A stretch of DNA of 64,000 nt from Filimonas effusa (GCF_004118675.1 NZ_SDHZ01000001.1:1674001-1738000), one strand, 5' to 3'; counted from the stretch's first letter, positions 34,175 to 43,471 are shown. The notes: generated from the sequence alone by a model not told the origin. Numbers and translations are program-made.

Positions 34175-35284
34175 TTATTCCCATTTAAATACTTTAATTG
34201 CTATGGCATATATAATAACTCCCCAAATGAGCATCACTCCTATGTTCTGCCAGCAGCTGATGAGGCTGGCCCCTTCGAACGCGATGTTCCTCATTGCATT
34301 ATTAAAATGAGTAAGCGGCAATACGCGGCAGATCGGCTGCAGCCAGGATGGAAATGCCTCGATAGAAAAGAAGGTACCCGCCAGGAGGAATTGCGGCAGG
34401 GTAAACAGGTTAGCCAATGGCGGAATGGTGCTTTCTGTTTTTGAAATACCACTTACCACAAAGCCATATCCCATAAACACCACCAGGGCAATAAAGCTTA
34501 ATATCATGATCTCCAGGAAAGTACGGAAACCATGCACCAGTGTAAAATGAAATGCAAGCGTTCCTATTCCAATGATAATCACTGCGGTGATCATTTGAAA
34601 GATCACCCGGCTCAATGCTTCTCCCAGGATGATATACGGACGGGTAACGGGCGTTGCAAAAAAGCGTTTCAGTACTAATTGCTGGCGCAGGTTAAAAAAC
34701 AAAAACGCCACCCCAAACACGCCGGCGCTTAACAGGGAAAAGCCAAGTTGCCCGGGCAAAATGAAATCGATAGTGCGGTACACACGTCCCGGGATCTCGG
34801 TTATTTCGGGCGCAACGGTGGCAACAGAAGGCACGTTGGGGTAACGGTGGGCATTGATGTCGCTGATGATACCGGATAAGAAAGTGCCTTTAAAAAGATG
34901 GAGGTTCTGAGGGTTCACCGCTCCTGAACTGGTAAGATGGACGATATAGTCGGGGCCGCCCTTTTCATTTTTACTGATGCGGACGATCGCGAGCATCCTG
35001 CCCTTTTCCAGGTCTTCTTTCACTTCCAACTGAGACTTGCGTACCACCTTTACAGCCGGAATGGCAGTAAGACGTTTGTACACATCATTGGTGGTATCAC
35101 TTTGGGGATCAAAAGCAATTTTGAAAGAAACACTGCTTCCTCCTCCCATAAAACCAAAAACCAAAATAAAAATCAAAGGGAAACCAATACTAAACACTAC
35201 AGAAGAAGGGCTGCGTAAAGTAGAACGCAAACTCCCTTTTGTAATGGCCAGCATAGCCCTGATCTGGCTATATGAACCCTGCAT
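34175..35284 (-). CDS. ABC-2 type transporter permease, ATPase not adjacent
   Basis: The 369-residue protein has one N-terminal membrane helix (about 28-48), a soluble extracytoplasmic domain (50-170) and five C-terminal helices. The ABC-2 signature region includes LANLFTLPQLLAG-like FTLPQFLLAGTFFSIEAFP and LPLTHFNNAMRNIAFEG. This is the DrrB/YhhJ permease layout used for drug or lipid export. No ATP-binding subunit is encoded beside it. The start may instead be the Met at 35254. Confidence 0.88.
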   Translation of the reverse strand: MQGSYSQIRAMLAITKGSLRSTLRSPSSVVFSIGFPLIFILVFGFMGGGSSVSFKIAFDPQSDTTNDVYKRLTAIPAVKVVRKSQLEVKEDLEKGRMLAIVRISKNEKGGPDYIVHLTSSGAVNPQNLHLFKGTFLSGIISDINAHRYPNVPSVATVAPEITEIPGRVYRTIDFILPGQLGFSLLSAGVFGVAFLFFNLRQQLVLKRFFATPVTRPYIILGEALSRVIFQMITAVIIIGIGTLAFHFTLVHGFRTFLEIMILSFIALVVFMGYGFVVSGISKTESTIPPLANLFTLPQFLLAGTFFSIEAFPSWLQPICRVLPLTHFNNAMRNIAFEGASLISCWQNIGVMLIWGVIIYAIAIKVFKWE

Positions 35285-35337
35285 TTACAAAAATTTGAGA
35301 AGCAAAGCTATGTTAAAAAGAAAAAGAAAAGAAACCC

Positions 35338-35371
35338 AGACAAAAGACGTATATTTGGAAGACAAAAGACG
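35338..35371 (+). promoter_or_regulatory. Promoter and paired-repeat operator of the Xre-RES module
   Basis: A perfect -7 box TATATTTG (35350-35357) is bracketed by two identical 12-bp direct repeats AGACAAAAGACG (35338-35349 and 35360-35371), 22 bp apart. The second repeat ends 4 bp before the proposed antitoxin start at 35376. An antitoxin bound to both repeats would cover the promoter. This layout also decides the start codon, because an upstream ATG at 35310 would precede the promoter. Confidence 0.65.
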
Positions 35372-35375
35372 GGAA

Positions 35376-35819
35376 ATGAAAAAAGGAGCGAAATACAAAA
35401 AAAACGAGGAAACGCCTCAACGGCAAGTTGAGGAGGAGGCAGCTTTATATAAAGCTGTAAAAAAGTTACCTGTTATTGCCGATTTTACCTTTAAGAAATT
35501 TGCCAAAATAGCGGCGAAGGTGCCATTTACCCAAAAAGACTGGGCTGGCATGATGCATCTTTCCGAGCGCACCCTGCAACGTTATGCCAAAGACAACAAA
35601 ACCTTTGAAGGCATATACGTCGATAAAATCCTGCATATAGAAGAACTCATTGAGGCGGGGCTGGCCACTTTCACCAATGCGGCAACCTTTTACAGCTGGT
35701 TAAAACGTGACAAGCAAGTAATGGGTTATCACCTTAATTTCGATTCATTATCTTCTTCACGAGGCATCCAGGCCACCATAGATCAGCTGGGACGCATTCA
35801 ACACGGAATATATACATGA
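35376..35819 (+). CDS. Xre/MbcA/ParS-type antitoxin
   Basis: The 147-residue protein has an Xre-like HTH segment (FTQKDWAGMMHLSERTLQRYAK, about 72-93) and a C-terminal toxin-binding DUF2384 region. The DUF2384 region runs from LHIEELIEAGLATFTNAATF to LNFDSLSSSRGIQATIDQLG and ends in YT. It neutralises the RES toxin and usually represses its own operon. Its stop overlaps the toxin start by 4 bp (ATGA). In-frame ATGs upstream (35310, 35037) lie outside the conserved region and before the promoter. Confidence 0.88.
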   Translation: MKKGAKYKKNEETPQRQVEEEAALYKAVKKLPVIADFTFKKFAKIAAKVPFTQKDWAGMMHLSERTLQRYAKDNKTFEGIYVDKILHIEELIEAGLATFTNAATFYSWLKRDKQVMGYHLNFDSLSSSRGIQATIDQLGRIQHGIYT

Positions 35820-36289
35820 TAGTTTATCGCTTTGCACATGCGAAGTATGCAGCAGACATTTCAGGAGAAGGGGCGAAATTGTGGGGAGGCAGATGGAATA
35901 ACAGCGGCATACCTGTTTTATACACCAGTGAACATATTTCCCTGGGATTGCTGGAAGTGGTTGCCAATGGAGTAGCCTTACATGAACTACAGAACATAAG
36001 GCTGATAGAAATAGAGCTACCTAACAGCGCCGCTACCCATGAAGTAAAATTAAACCAGTTAAAAAAAGAATGGTGGACGGATCATGAGTTCACCCAATGG
36101 ATAGGCAGCGAGATATTACAAGCCAATCAGCATTTACTTATCAAATGCCCTTCGGCCATCATACCTATGGAGCACAATATCCTCTGCAACCCGTTACACA
36201 AGGATTTTCATAAAGTAAAAGCGCGAATAGCGGATTTCCGTTTCGATGAACGCCTGTTCAAGGCTCCGGAGATCAGCTACAGTGAATAG
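35816..36289 (+). CDS. RES-domain toxin (NAD+ phosphorylase family)
   Basis: This 157-residue protein carries the RES fold named for Arg, Glu and Ser. Candidate catalytic residues are Arg26 (WGGRWNN), Tyr36 (VLYTSEH) and Glu47 (GLLEVVA). Characterised family members degrade NAD+ by phosphorolysis and stop growth when free of antitoxin. The start overlaps the antitoxin stop. The stop is 6 bp from the convergent sppA stop. Confidence 0.9.
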   Translation: MIVYRFAHAKYAADISGEGAKLWGGRWNNSGIPVLYTSEHISLGLLEVVANGVALHELQNIRLIEIELPNSAATHEVKLNQLKKEWWTDHEFTQWIGSEILQANQHLLIKCPSAIIPMEHNILCNPLHKDFHKVKARIADFRFDERLFKAPEISYSE

Positions 36290-36295
36290 ATGAAA

Positions 36296-38059
36296 TTAGT
36301 TTACCCTCAGTTCAAAAGGAAGCCTTGCCTGGGGAATATCGAACCAGCCTTTTACTTTCTTCATTTGCTGAAAAAGCATGAACTGTTCCTCTCCTATTTC
36401 TTCCCTGATAGCTTTGGCTTTTACGCTCTTGGTGGCACCGCCTCCCATTAGCTGGTCGATCAGTGACTTACGTTCGGGGAACTCCTTGATACGATAGTCT
36501 TTTATTTTTGCCATCCTTACTGCGCAGGTTATGGCATCCTGCAAGGTGCCGATACGATCAACAAGTCCTATTTCAATCGCGCGCTTTCCTGTCCACACCC
36601 TTCCCTGTGCGATACTGTCGATATAGGTTACAGATCTCTTTCTTCCGGAAGCCACACGTTCTTTAAATGACATATAAACAGAATCGACATCGGCCTGAAG
36701 GAAACGGCGTTCAGCATCGGTCAAGGGGCGGGTTGCGGAGCCGGTATTGGCATAAGGGGAAGTAGCAACGCCGTCGAAAGTGATGCCGAGTTTATTCTTA
36801 AAGAATTCCTTCATATTTACCATCATGGTAAATACACCTATAGACCCGGTGATAGTATTGGCGTCGGCAAAAACAGAATCGCCGCCGCAGGCAATATAAT
36901 ATCCTCCCGAGGCTGCAACATCGCCCATACTAACTACTACAGGTTTTTCTTTGCGGGTAAGCATAATTTCGCGCCAGATAACATCGCTGGCCAGGGCGCT
37001 TCCGCCCGGAGAATTCACCCGCAATACAACCGCTTTAATATTTTTATCGAAACGCGCTTTGCGAAACAGGTTACGGAAGGGTTCGCTGCCTATTTGTCCT
37101 TCATCGCCTTTACCATCGACGATATCGCCCTCTGCGAAGATCAAAGCCACTCTTGTATCGAAGCTTCCTTTATTCAGGTTCACCGATTTGGCGTATTTGC
37201 TTAAGCTTACAAAATTCAGTTTTTCAATTTCTTTTGTTTTCAGGCGGGAGAAGATCTCTGCCTTTACTTCATCGTCGTAGCGGGCGGCATCGATGAGTTT
37301 AAAATTCACAGCATCGGAAGCCGTTCTTATGGCGCCATCGGATGCGAGTCGATGAAGTGAAGCCGTGTCCAGTTTCCTGGCTTCTGCGATGTGTAACAGA
37401 AAGCTGCCGTATAAATCGCCCAGCCATACGCTGGTTTGCTCGCGGTTGGCGCTGGTCATTTCCGTTACCCGGAAAGGTTCTGTTGCACTTTTATATTTAC
37501 CGGCGTAAAAGATCTCCGGCTGTATCTGAAGTTTATCGAGCAGGTTTTTGAAGAAGATCAGCTGGGTAGAATATCCCGACCAATCTAATCCTCCTTTGGG
37601 ATGGCAATACACTTTATCGGCGGCAGAGGCCACGAGGTAGGCTTTCTGGGTAAGCACTTCGCCGTAGGCTATTACGAACTTACCGCTCTTTTTGAAGTCG
37701 ACGATGGCGTTTCTCAGTTCTTCGTTAGCCCCGCTGCCATTGTTGTTATAAGATGCTTTGATGTAGATACCCTTTACCGCTGAATCGCTTTTTGCATGCT
37801 GGATAAGCCTTATGGCCTGGTACAAGCCGGGAATAGATGCTTCGGCCTCACTGTCGAACAGTGCATTGAGCGTATTATCTTTTGTTTGCTCGGGGAAAGA
37901 GGCAGACAAATCGAGTACGAGCACTGCATTACTGCCCACGTCGGCCTTATCGTCGCTCACTGCATTTCCTGCCATCCAGACGACTATTATTATGCCTATT
38001 AAGGAGAAGGCTATTAAAGCCAGCAGCGATGCGAAAAATATTTTCAGAAATCCTTTCAT
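36296..38059 (-). CDS. sppA: Signal peptide peptidase SppA, long form
   Basis: The 587-residue membrane protease has an N-terminal anchor (about 5-30) and two homologous domains, as in E. coli SppA (67K type). The catalytic Lys is Lys190 (AGKYKSATEPF) and the nucleophile is Ser384 (MGDVAASGGYYIACG), giving the Ser/Lys dyad across domains. It degrades cleaved signal peptides and possibly membrane proteins. The conserved VNSPGGSA loop precedes the Ser. Confidence 0.95.
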   Translation of the reverse strand: MKGFLKIFFASLLALIAFSLIGIIIVVWMAGNAVSDDKADVGSNAVLVLDLSASFPEQTKDNTLNALFDSEAEASIPGLYQAIRLIQHAKSDSAVKGIYIKASYNNNGSGANEELRNAIVDFKKSGKFVIAYGEVLTQKAYLVASAADKVYCHPKGGLDWSGYSTQLIFFKNLLDKLQIQPEIFYAGKYKSATEPFRVTEMTSANREQTSVWLGDLYGSFLLHIAEARKLDTASLHRLASDGAIRTASDAVNFKLIDAARYDDEVKAEIFSRLKTKEIEKLNFVSLSKYAKSVNLNKGSFDTRVALIFAEGDIVDGKGDEGQIGSEPFRNLFRKARFDKNIKAVVLRVNSPGGSALASDVIWREIMLTRKEKPVVVSMGDVAASGGYYIACGGDSVFADANTITGSIGVFTMMVNMKEFFKNKLGITFDGVATSPYANTGSATRPLTDAERRFLQADVDSVYMSFKERVASGRKRSVTYIDSIAQGRVWTGKRAIEIGLVDRIGTLQDAITCAVRMAKIKDYRIKEFPERKSLIDQLMGGGATKSVKAKAIREEIGEEQFMLFQQMKKVKGWFDIPQARLPFELRVN

Positions 38060-38124
38060 ACTAATTTTTACCCTGTGCGTTTATTAAAAATAAAGATATT
38101 TGAAGCTTGTTATCCCAGGAATTT

Positions 38125-38607
38125 ATGAATAGAGCATACCTTTTGATAGGCGGTAATTTGGGCGACCGAACGGCATATTTAGACCGTGCCAAGGAATTGA
38201 TACAGGAGCGCTGTGGCATATTGGCAAAGGTATCGGCTATTTATGAAACTGCCGCATGGGGATTAGAAGAACAGCCTGATTTCTACAATCAGGCGCTTTT
38301 ACTTGAAACTGAGCTCAGTGCAGGCCCCCTCATGCAGCAATTACTGGATATAGAACTGGTGCTGGGGCGGAAAAGGGATCTCAAGATGGGCCCCCGTACG
38401 ATAGATATCGACATTTTGCTCTTTAATGATGAGATCATGGCTACGCCGCTGATAACCGTACCGCATCCGCGGCTTCCCTCCCGCCGGTTTGCGCTGTTAC
38501 CCCTGGTGGAAATAGCAGCCGAGGTGGTTCATCCACAGCTTCATGAAACCATAACCAGGTTACTGGCTTTGTGCACGGATACACTGGATGTGCATAAAAT
38601 TTCGTAG
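38125..38607 (+). CDS. folK: 2-amino-4-hydroxy-6-hydroxymethyldihydropteridine diphosphokinase
   Basis: This 160-residue enzyme pyrophosphorylates the folate pterin precursor. The family motifs are clear: LLIGGNLGDR at the N-terminus, ETAAWGLEEQPDFYNQALLL and the signature GPRTIDIDILLFND. I chose the ATG at 38125; the frame also opens at a TTG at 38107. It precedes the deoxynucleoside kinase gene by 42 bp. Confidence 0.95.
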   Translation: MNRAYLLIGGNLGDRTAYLDRAKELIQERCGILAKVSAIYETAAWGLEEQPDFYNQALLLETELSAGPLMQQLLDIELVLGRKRDLKMGPRTIDIDILLFNDEIMATPLITVPHPRLPSRRFALLPLVEIAAEVVHPQLHETITRLLALCTDTLDVHKIS

Positions 38608-38625
38608 AAACTGGCAAGGGGTTTT

Positions 38626-38633
38626 TAATTTTG
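38626..38633 (+). promoter_or_regulatory. Candidate -7 box for the deoxynucleoside kinase gene
   Basis: TAATTTTG matches TAnnTTTG perfectly 16 bp before the start codon at 38650, in the short gap after folK. It suggests a separate promoter for the kinase-MFS pair. Confidence 0.4.
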
Positions 38634-38649
38634 AGCGCATAATCACGTA

Positions 38650-39282
38650 ATGAAGTATCATTTTATCACGATAGAAGGGAGTATAGGAGCCGGAAAGACC
38701 ACGCTGGCCCATTTACTGGCGAAGAAACTAAATACAAGATTAATACTTGAGGAATTTGCTGATAATCCGTTTTTACCCAAGTTTTACGAAAACCCCAAGC
38801 AATATGCTTTTCCGCTGGAGCTCTTCTTTATGGCGGAGCGTTTTAAGCAGCAAAAGGAATTACTGCATACCAATGATCTGTTTCAGCATGTCACCGTATC
38901 GGACTATCTTTTTACCAAATGCCTGCTTTTTGCGAAGATGAACCTGCCTGAAGAGGAGTTTCGTTTATACCAGAAGCTGTTTGACATCATGTACCAGCAG
39001 CTGACCTTCCCGGATATACTGATCTACCTGCATTCACCTGTTACCAGATTACAGGCCAATATCCGTAAGCGGAACCGTTCGTATGAACAGCAAATACCTG
39101 ATGAATACCTGTTTAACATACAGGAAACATATACCAATTACATCCGGCAGCATAATATTAAAACGATCATTATTGATGCCAGCAATGCGGATTTCCTGGG
39201 AAACGAGGCACATCTCCAGGTAGTGCTCGACGCCCTGGAAAAGGATTATGATACCGGGCAGCATTTTTTTACGCTGCCTTAG
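38650..39282 (+). CDS. Deoxynucleoside kinase family protein
   Basis: The 210-residue kinase has a P-loop GSIGAGKTT (10-18) and the dNK family blocks EEFADNPFLPKFYENPKQYA and LELFFMAERFKQQ. The base-recognition and LID regions follow (SDYLFTKCLLFAK, and IRKRNRSYEQQIP with clustered Arg). It salvages deoxyadenosine, deoxyguanosine or deoxycytidine; specificity cannot be read from motifs alone. The MFS gene follows after 16 bp. Confidence 0.92.
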   Translation: MKYHFITIEGSIGAGKTTLAHLLAKKLNTRLILEEFADNPFLPKFYENPKQYAFPLELFFMAERFKQQKELLHTNDLFQHVTVSDYLFTKCLLFAKMNLPEEEFRLYQKLFDIMYQQLTFPDILIYLHSPVTRLQANIRKRNRSYEQQIPDEYLFNIQETYTNYIRQHNIKTIIIDASNADFLGNEAHLQVVLDALEKDYDTGQHFFTLP

Positions 39283-39298
39283 TAAACGAAAAACAGAT

Positions 39299-40549
39299 AT
39301 GGCTAGTGACAGTACGGTTAAAAACGACCCTTTTATTGCACTCAAGACAGTGGAATTAAGACATCTTCTTTCGGGGCGGTTCCTTTTCATCATGTCGCTA
39401 AGGATGATGAGCACTGTGCTTGGCTGGTGGATATTCAATCTTACGAATGCTCCTTTTGCGATAGGGCTTATCGGTTTATCGGAGATCATTCCTGCCATCT
39501 CGCTGGCGTTGTATGCGGGGCATGTGATAGATCTGAGTGAGAAGCGCAAGCTTTTGCTCACGGGGATCTCGCTTTACCTGGTGGCGGTGCTGATACTTTT
39601 ACTGCTGGCAACCCCTTATACAGCAAGACATTTCAGTAATCACTGGATAGCGGTGTTCATTTACATCACGATATTCGGAACGGGCATTGTGCGTGCATTT
39701 GCGGGTCCTGTATTCAATGTGATACTGGCATCGGTTGTACCACGTGAAAACCTTCCCAATGCGACCACCTGGAACCAGGGCACCTATCTTATGGGATCGG
39801 TAAGCGGGCATGCCATAGGAGGTTTTCTGATAGCGGGATTAGGTATATTAGGCGCCTTTGGCGTTATAGCGGCCCTTATCGTAATATCCATAGCCATCGT
39901 GTTTCAGCTAAAGCCCAAACCTCCATTGAATGTAAAAGGAGAGAAAAAGACCTGGGATAGTGTAAAGGAGGGCGTCAATTTTGTGTTTAAGACCAAGGAG
40001 CTGCTGGGTGCGGTTTCTCTTGATATGTTCGCCGTTCTGTTCGGAGGTGCAGTGGCAATGGTTCCCGTATATGCAAGAGATATTCTGCATGTTGGTCCGC
40101 AAGGTTATGGCTTTCTTAATGGCGCCGCAGATATTGGTGCTATTTTCAGTGTGCTATTACTTACTTTATTTCCGCTGCGAAAGAAACAAGGCACCCGTTT
40201 ACTGGTAGCAGTTGCGGGATTCGGGCTTTGCATCATATTGTTTGCGGTTTCGCGGATGTTCTGGTTATCTTTCGTGGCCCTGATGTTCAGTGGCATTCTC
40301 GACGGTATCAGTGTTGTGGTGCGTGGCACCATTATGCAGTTGAAGACGCCTGACAATATGCGCGGCAGGGTGTTAAGCGTTAATTCCATGTTCATCAATT
40401 CCAGTAATGAGCTTGGGCAATTTGAAAGCGGGCTTACCGCCAAGCTGATGGGGGTTATCCCTTCGGTGATCTTTGGCGGCTGTATGACGCTGGCGGTGGT
40501 GATAGTTACCTGGATCAAGGCGCCATCACTAAGAAAAATGGAGTACTAG
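39299..40549 (+). CDS. MFS transporter (EntS/MFS_3-like)
   Basis: This 416-residue protein has about 12 membrane helices. It shows the early loop LYAGHVIDLSEKRKLLLTGIS, a variant of the MFS motif DRxxRR. A central loop with KPPLNVKGEKKTWDSVKEGV separates the two halves, as in enterobactin-exporter-like MFS_3 proteins. I chose the start at 39299, because an upstream in-frame ATG at 39248 overlaps the kinase gene. Substrate unknown. Confidence 0.88.
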   Translation: MASDSTVKNDPFIALKTVELRHLLSGRFLFIMSLRMMSTVLGWWIFNLTNAPFAIGLIGLSEIIPAISLALYAGHVIDLSEKRKLLLTGISLYLVAVLILLLLATPYTARHFSNHWIAVFIYITIFGTGIVRAFAGPVFNVILASVVPRENLPNATTWNQGTYLMGSVSGHAIGGFLIAGLGILGAFGVIAALIVISIAIVFQLKPKPPLNVKGEKKTWDSVKEGVNFVFKTKELLGAVSLDMFAVLFGGAVAMVPVYARDILHVGPQGYGFLNGAADIGAIFSVLLLTLFPLRKKQGTRLLVAVAGFGLCIILFAVSRMFWLSFVALMFSGILDGISVVVRGTIMQLKTPDNMRGRVLSVNSMFINSSNELGQFESGLTAKLMGVIPSVIFGGCMTLAVVIVTWIKAPSLRKMEY

Positions 40550-40605
40550 CCGGACAAGCAGCTATACCCGATAGTACCGGAGTCTACCGGGTATGATCCT
40601 TTGTA

Positions 40606-42867
40606 TTATTGATCGTGACGTACATACAGTTGCTGGATGCGGCGGCGGTCGCCTACAATCCAGATAACATCATCCCAGGCGAAGACAGTGTCTGAGGCCG
40701 GGTTGAGAATGCGGCGGCCATCCCTTTCGATGCCTACCACGAGGCCGTTGGTTTTTTCGCGGATACCGGACAGGCGGATGGTATTTCCTTTAAGTTTCGT
40801 GTTTTCGTCTACTATGATCTTTTGCAGCACAATGTTTTCGCGGTCGTCGCTCTCTTCTTCGTAAACCCTCTCGGCGGAGTTATCGTCGAGTAAAGGACGT
40901 AGCTGCATCAGCTGCTGATCGGTGCCTATGACGCCTATGGTGTCGAAGGGATAGATCTTTTCATAACGCTGGGGGGCATAGATCATTTTGCCGCCGCGTT
41001 CTATATAGGCTATGTTGATACCGAAGGTTTCGCGCCAAGCCAGTTCTTCGAGCGTTTTACCTACGTAGTTGGCATGGGGGCTGATCTCGAAATCGGCCAG
41101 GTGTGCATCCCATGGGGAAAGGCTGGCTTTGGGCGTTTCGGCTGCGGGGCTTTCCGCTTCACGTTCGTTGAGGTTATTGAGGAAACGTTTTTCGATGCGG
41201 CTGTAGAAGTTTTGCACCCGTTTGCGGAACACCAGCAATACGACGATGATAACAGGAATCGCTACGAGGATAGCTACTATACCGGAGAACAATCGATCGA
41301 CCAGCAGCGCCAGCAAGAGCACAGCCAGAACGTTTCTCAGTATTTCGATCATCACCAGCGGGCCGCGGTTGTATTTCTTATCGAGCCACAGGTTGGCATA
41401 GGCGAACGAATCGGGTCGTTTTGCCATCATTGCCCATAAAAACGGTGCAATAGCGGCGAGGCTAATGATGAGGATGAGAATGTTGGCTACCGTTGGGTTG
41501 GCAATCCTGGACTGTACAAACGGCGCTACGAAAGTTGAGAACAGCAGGATGATAGCTATTACTATTACCAGGTTGGTAAGGATGATTGAAAGATAAGATT
41601 TCAATACTGCTTTCCAATCGCTTTCGGCCTGGATAGATTGCGTTCCCGAGGAATATTTATTCAGTCCGTTGATAAGCCGTGCGGGTAATACCTTATTCAG
41701 AAAGTTATAGAACGGTTCTGAAAGGCGGATCATGTAAGGCGTGGTAAAAGTGGTAATGGCAGACACTGCTACGGCAATAGGGTACAGGAAATCGCTTGTT
41801 ACCTTAAGCGTTAAGCCGAGGGTAGCGATGATGAACGAGAACTCCCCTATTTGTGCAAGGCTCATGCCTGCCTGGATAGATTGTTTCAAGGGCTGACCTG
41901 AGAGAATGGCTCCGAGTGATGTAGAGAGCAGTTTTCCACCTATGGTAAGCACTGTAATGATCAATACGGGCCAGCCGTGCTGGATGATGGTAGAGGGATC
42001 GATAAGGATACCTACCGAGATAAAGAATACGGCAGCGAAGAGATCTTTCACAGGTTTCACCAGGTGTTCGATACGTTCAGCGACCGTGGTTTCGGCGAGG
42101 ATGGAGCCCATTACGAAGGCACCGAGTGCAGGAGAAAAGCCTACCTGAGTAGCCAGCACCACCATACCCAGGCAAAGTGCGAGGGCAAGAATGAGTAACA
42201 TTTCTTCGTTCAGCAATTTCCGGGCTTTCCTGAGGAAGGTGGGCAGGATAAAGATGCCTGCCAGAAACCATAAGGAGAGGAAGAACAAGAGTTTGAGAAC
42301 GGAGAACAGCATTTCGGAGCCTGCAAACTGGCGGCTTACTGCCAGGGTAGACAAGAGCACCAGCAATAAAATAGCAACAAGATCTTCTACGATAAGAACG
42401 CCAAAAACAATGCGGGCGAACTGCTGGCTTTTTACGCCAAGTTCTTCGAAGGCCCTGATGATAATGGTAGTAGATGAAACGGATAAGATACCACCGAGGA
42501 AGACGCAGTCCATCAACGACCATCCCATGAGGCTGCCTGCGGCATAACCAATGAGGAGCATGCCTATGATCTCTACGATAGCGGTGATAGAGGCGGTGCC
42601 TCCCACACGGACCAGTTTTTTAAAGCTAAATTCGAGGCCCAGGCTAAAGAGGAGGAAGATCACTCCTATTTCGGCAAGGACATTAATGTTATCGGTATCG
42701 ACAACGGTGGGGACTATGGAGATATGAGGTCCTACGAGGAGGCCTGCAATGATATATCCCAACACCAGGGGTTGCCTGAGACGTTTGAACAATAAGGTTG
42801 TAATGGCACCGGCGATCAAGATGAGCGCCAGATCTTCAATCAGTTTGGGCAAATGCGTCATAGACAA
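40606..42867 (-). CDS. Cation:proton antiporter (CPA2) with two C-terminal RCK_C domains
   Basis: The 753-residue protein has a Na+/H+-exchanger-type membrane domain (about 10-395) and a second group of helices (about 420-560). The tail holds two TrkA-C/RCK_C modules: EISPHANYVGKTLEELAWRE with YEKIYPFDTIGVIGT, then QKIIVDENTKLKGNTIR with FAWDDVIWIVGD. KefB/C-type proteins normally have a nucleotide-binding RCK_N domain, which is missing here. K+ or Na+ efflux coupled to proton entry is inferred. Confidence 0.9.
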   Translation of the reverse strand: MSMTHLPKLIEDLALILIAGAITTLLFKRLRQPLVLGYIIAGLLVGPHISIVPTVVDTDNINVLAEIGVIFLLFSLGLEFSFKKLVRVGGTASITAIVEIIGMLLIGYAAGSLMGWSLMDCVFLGGILSVSSTTIIIRAFEELGVKSQQFARIVFGVLIVEDLVAILLLVLLSTLAVSRQFAGSEMLFSVLKLLFFLSLWFLAGIFILPTFLRKARKLLNEEMLLILALALCLGMVVLATQVGFSPALGAFVMGSILAETTVAERIEHLVKPVKDLFAAVFFISVGILIDPSTIIQHGWPVLIITVLTIGGKLLSTSLGAILSGQPLKQSIQAGMSLAQIGEFSFIIATLGLTLKVTSDFLYPIAVAVSAITTFTTPYMIRLSEPFYNFLNKVLPARLINGLNKYSSGTQSIQAESDWKAVLKSYLSIILTNLVIVIAIILLFSTFVAPFVQSRIANPTVANILILIISLAAIAPFLWAMMAKRPDSFAYANLWLDKKYNRGPLVMIEILRNVLAVLLLALLVDRLFSGIVAILVAIPVIIVVLLVFRKRVQNFYSRIEKRFLNNLNEREAESPAAETPKASLSPWDAHLADFEISPHANYVGKTLEELAWRETFGINIAYIERGGKMIYAPQRYEKIYPFDTIGVIGTDQQLMQLRPLLDDNSAERVYEEESDDRENIVLQKIIVDENTKLKGNTIRLSGIREKTNGLVVGIERDGRRILNPASDTVFAWDDVIWIVGDRRRIQQLYVRHDQ

Positions 42868-42930
42868 TACTTTTAAACTTACACCATGCTGTTACCAATA
42901 TCCCAGGCCAGTTTTGTCACCGAACGCATG

Positions 42931-43413
42931 TTATTTCACGGTCATCAATTTTTCGAGTACGTAATAAACGGCGGCACAAAAACTGGCATTTTTTTGCGTG
43001 ATCTGCGGTCTTTTCAGCAATACATCCTCATTTGTATAAGGAAAACGCTCACAATCCGACGGACGCACCTCATAAATACTGCAATAGTTATCCGCTCCCA
43101 AAAACGGGCAAGGTGAAGCTTTCACCACGAAATCACCATCTTCATCCAATCTCAGGTACTTTTCTATAAACTCTCCCTCTTTCAGCTTCAGATGTTTGCT
43201 GATCCTTTTGAGATCAGGCGTTTTAAAACGCGGAGAATAGTTTTTGCAACAGGCAGCACAATCCAGGCAATTGATCTTCTCAAAAGCTTCGTCATGAAGG
43301 GCCGGCAACCGTTTCAATACCTTGTTTTTATCCGCTTTCTGCAGAAACTGCCGGTACTGTTTGCTGTGGTCGGCGGAACGCTTCTGCCAGTTGTCAAGTT
43401 TAATCTCCTCCAT
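42931..43413 (-). CDS. YkgJ-family cysteine-cluster protein
   Basis: This 160-residue protein has a metal-binding cysteine cluster INCLDCAACCKNYSPRFK, with later Cys residues in SPCPFLGADNYCSIYEVRP and PSDCERFPY. The CxxCxxCC...C pattern is the YkgJ (Fe-S or zinc) signature. I chose the Met at 43413; a Met at 43431 adds six residues. It is 63 bp upstream of the antiporter gene on the same strand. Function in the family is unclear. Confidence 0.85.
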   Translation of the reverse strand: MEEIKLDNWQKRSADHSKQYRQFLQKADKNKVLKRLPALHDEAFEKINCLDCAACCKNYSPRFKTPDLKRISKHLKLKEGEFIEKYLRLDEDGDFVVKASPCPFLGADNYCSIYEVRPSDCERFPYTNEDVLLKRPQITQKNASFCAAVYYVLEKLMTVK

Positions 43414-43471
43414 TTCCCATCGGCGGCCCATAGGAGCCGCATTCCAATATATTAATTTTTAGATTATGCGG

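Noticed and set aside
35037-35375. N-terminal extension of the antitoxin
   Set aside because: It overlaps the divergent permease gene and would start before the promoter and operator; conserved sequence begins later.
40564-40594. ATACCCG/CGGGTAT hairpin between the MFS and antiporter genes as a terminator
   Set aside because: The 7-bp stem has a 17-nt loop and no T-run; too weak to call.
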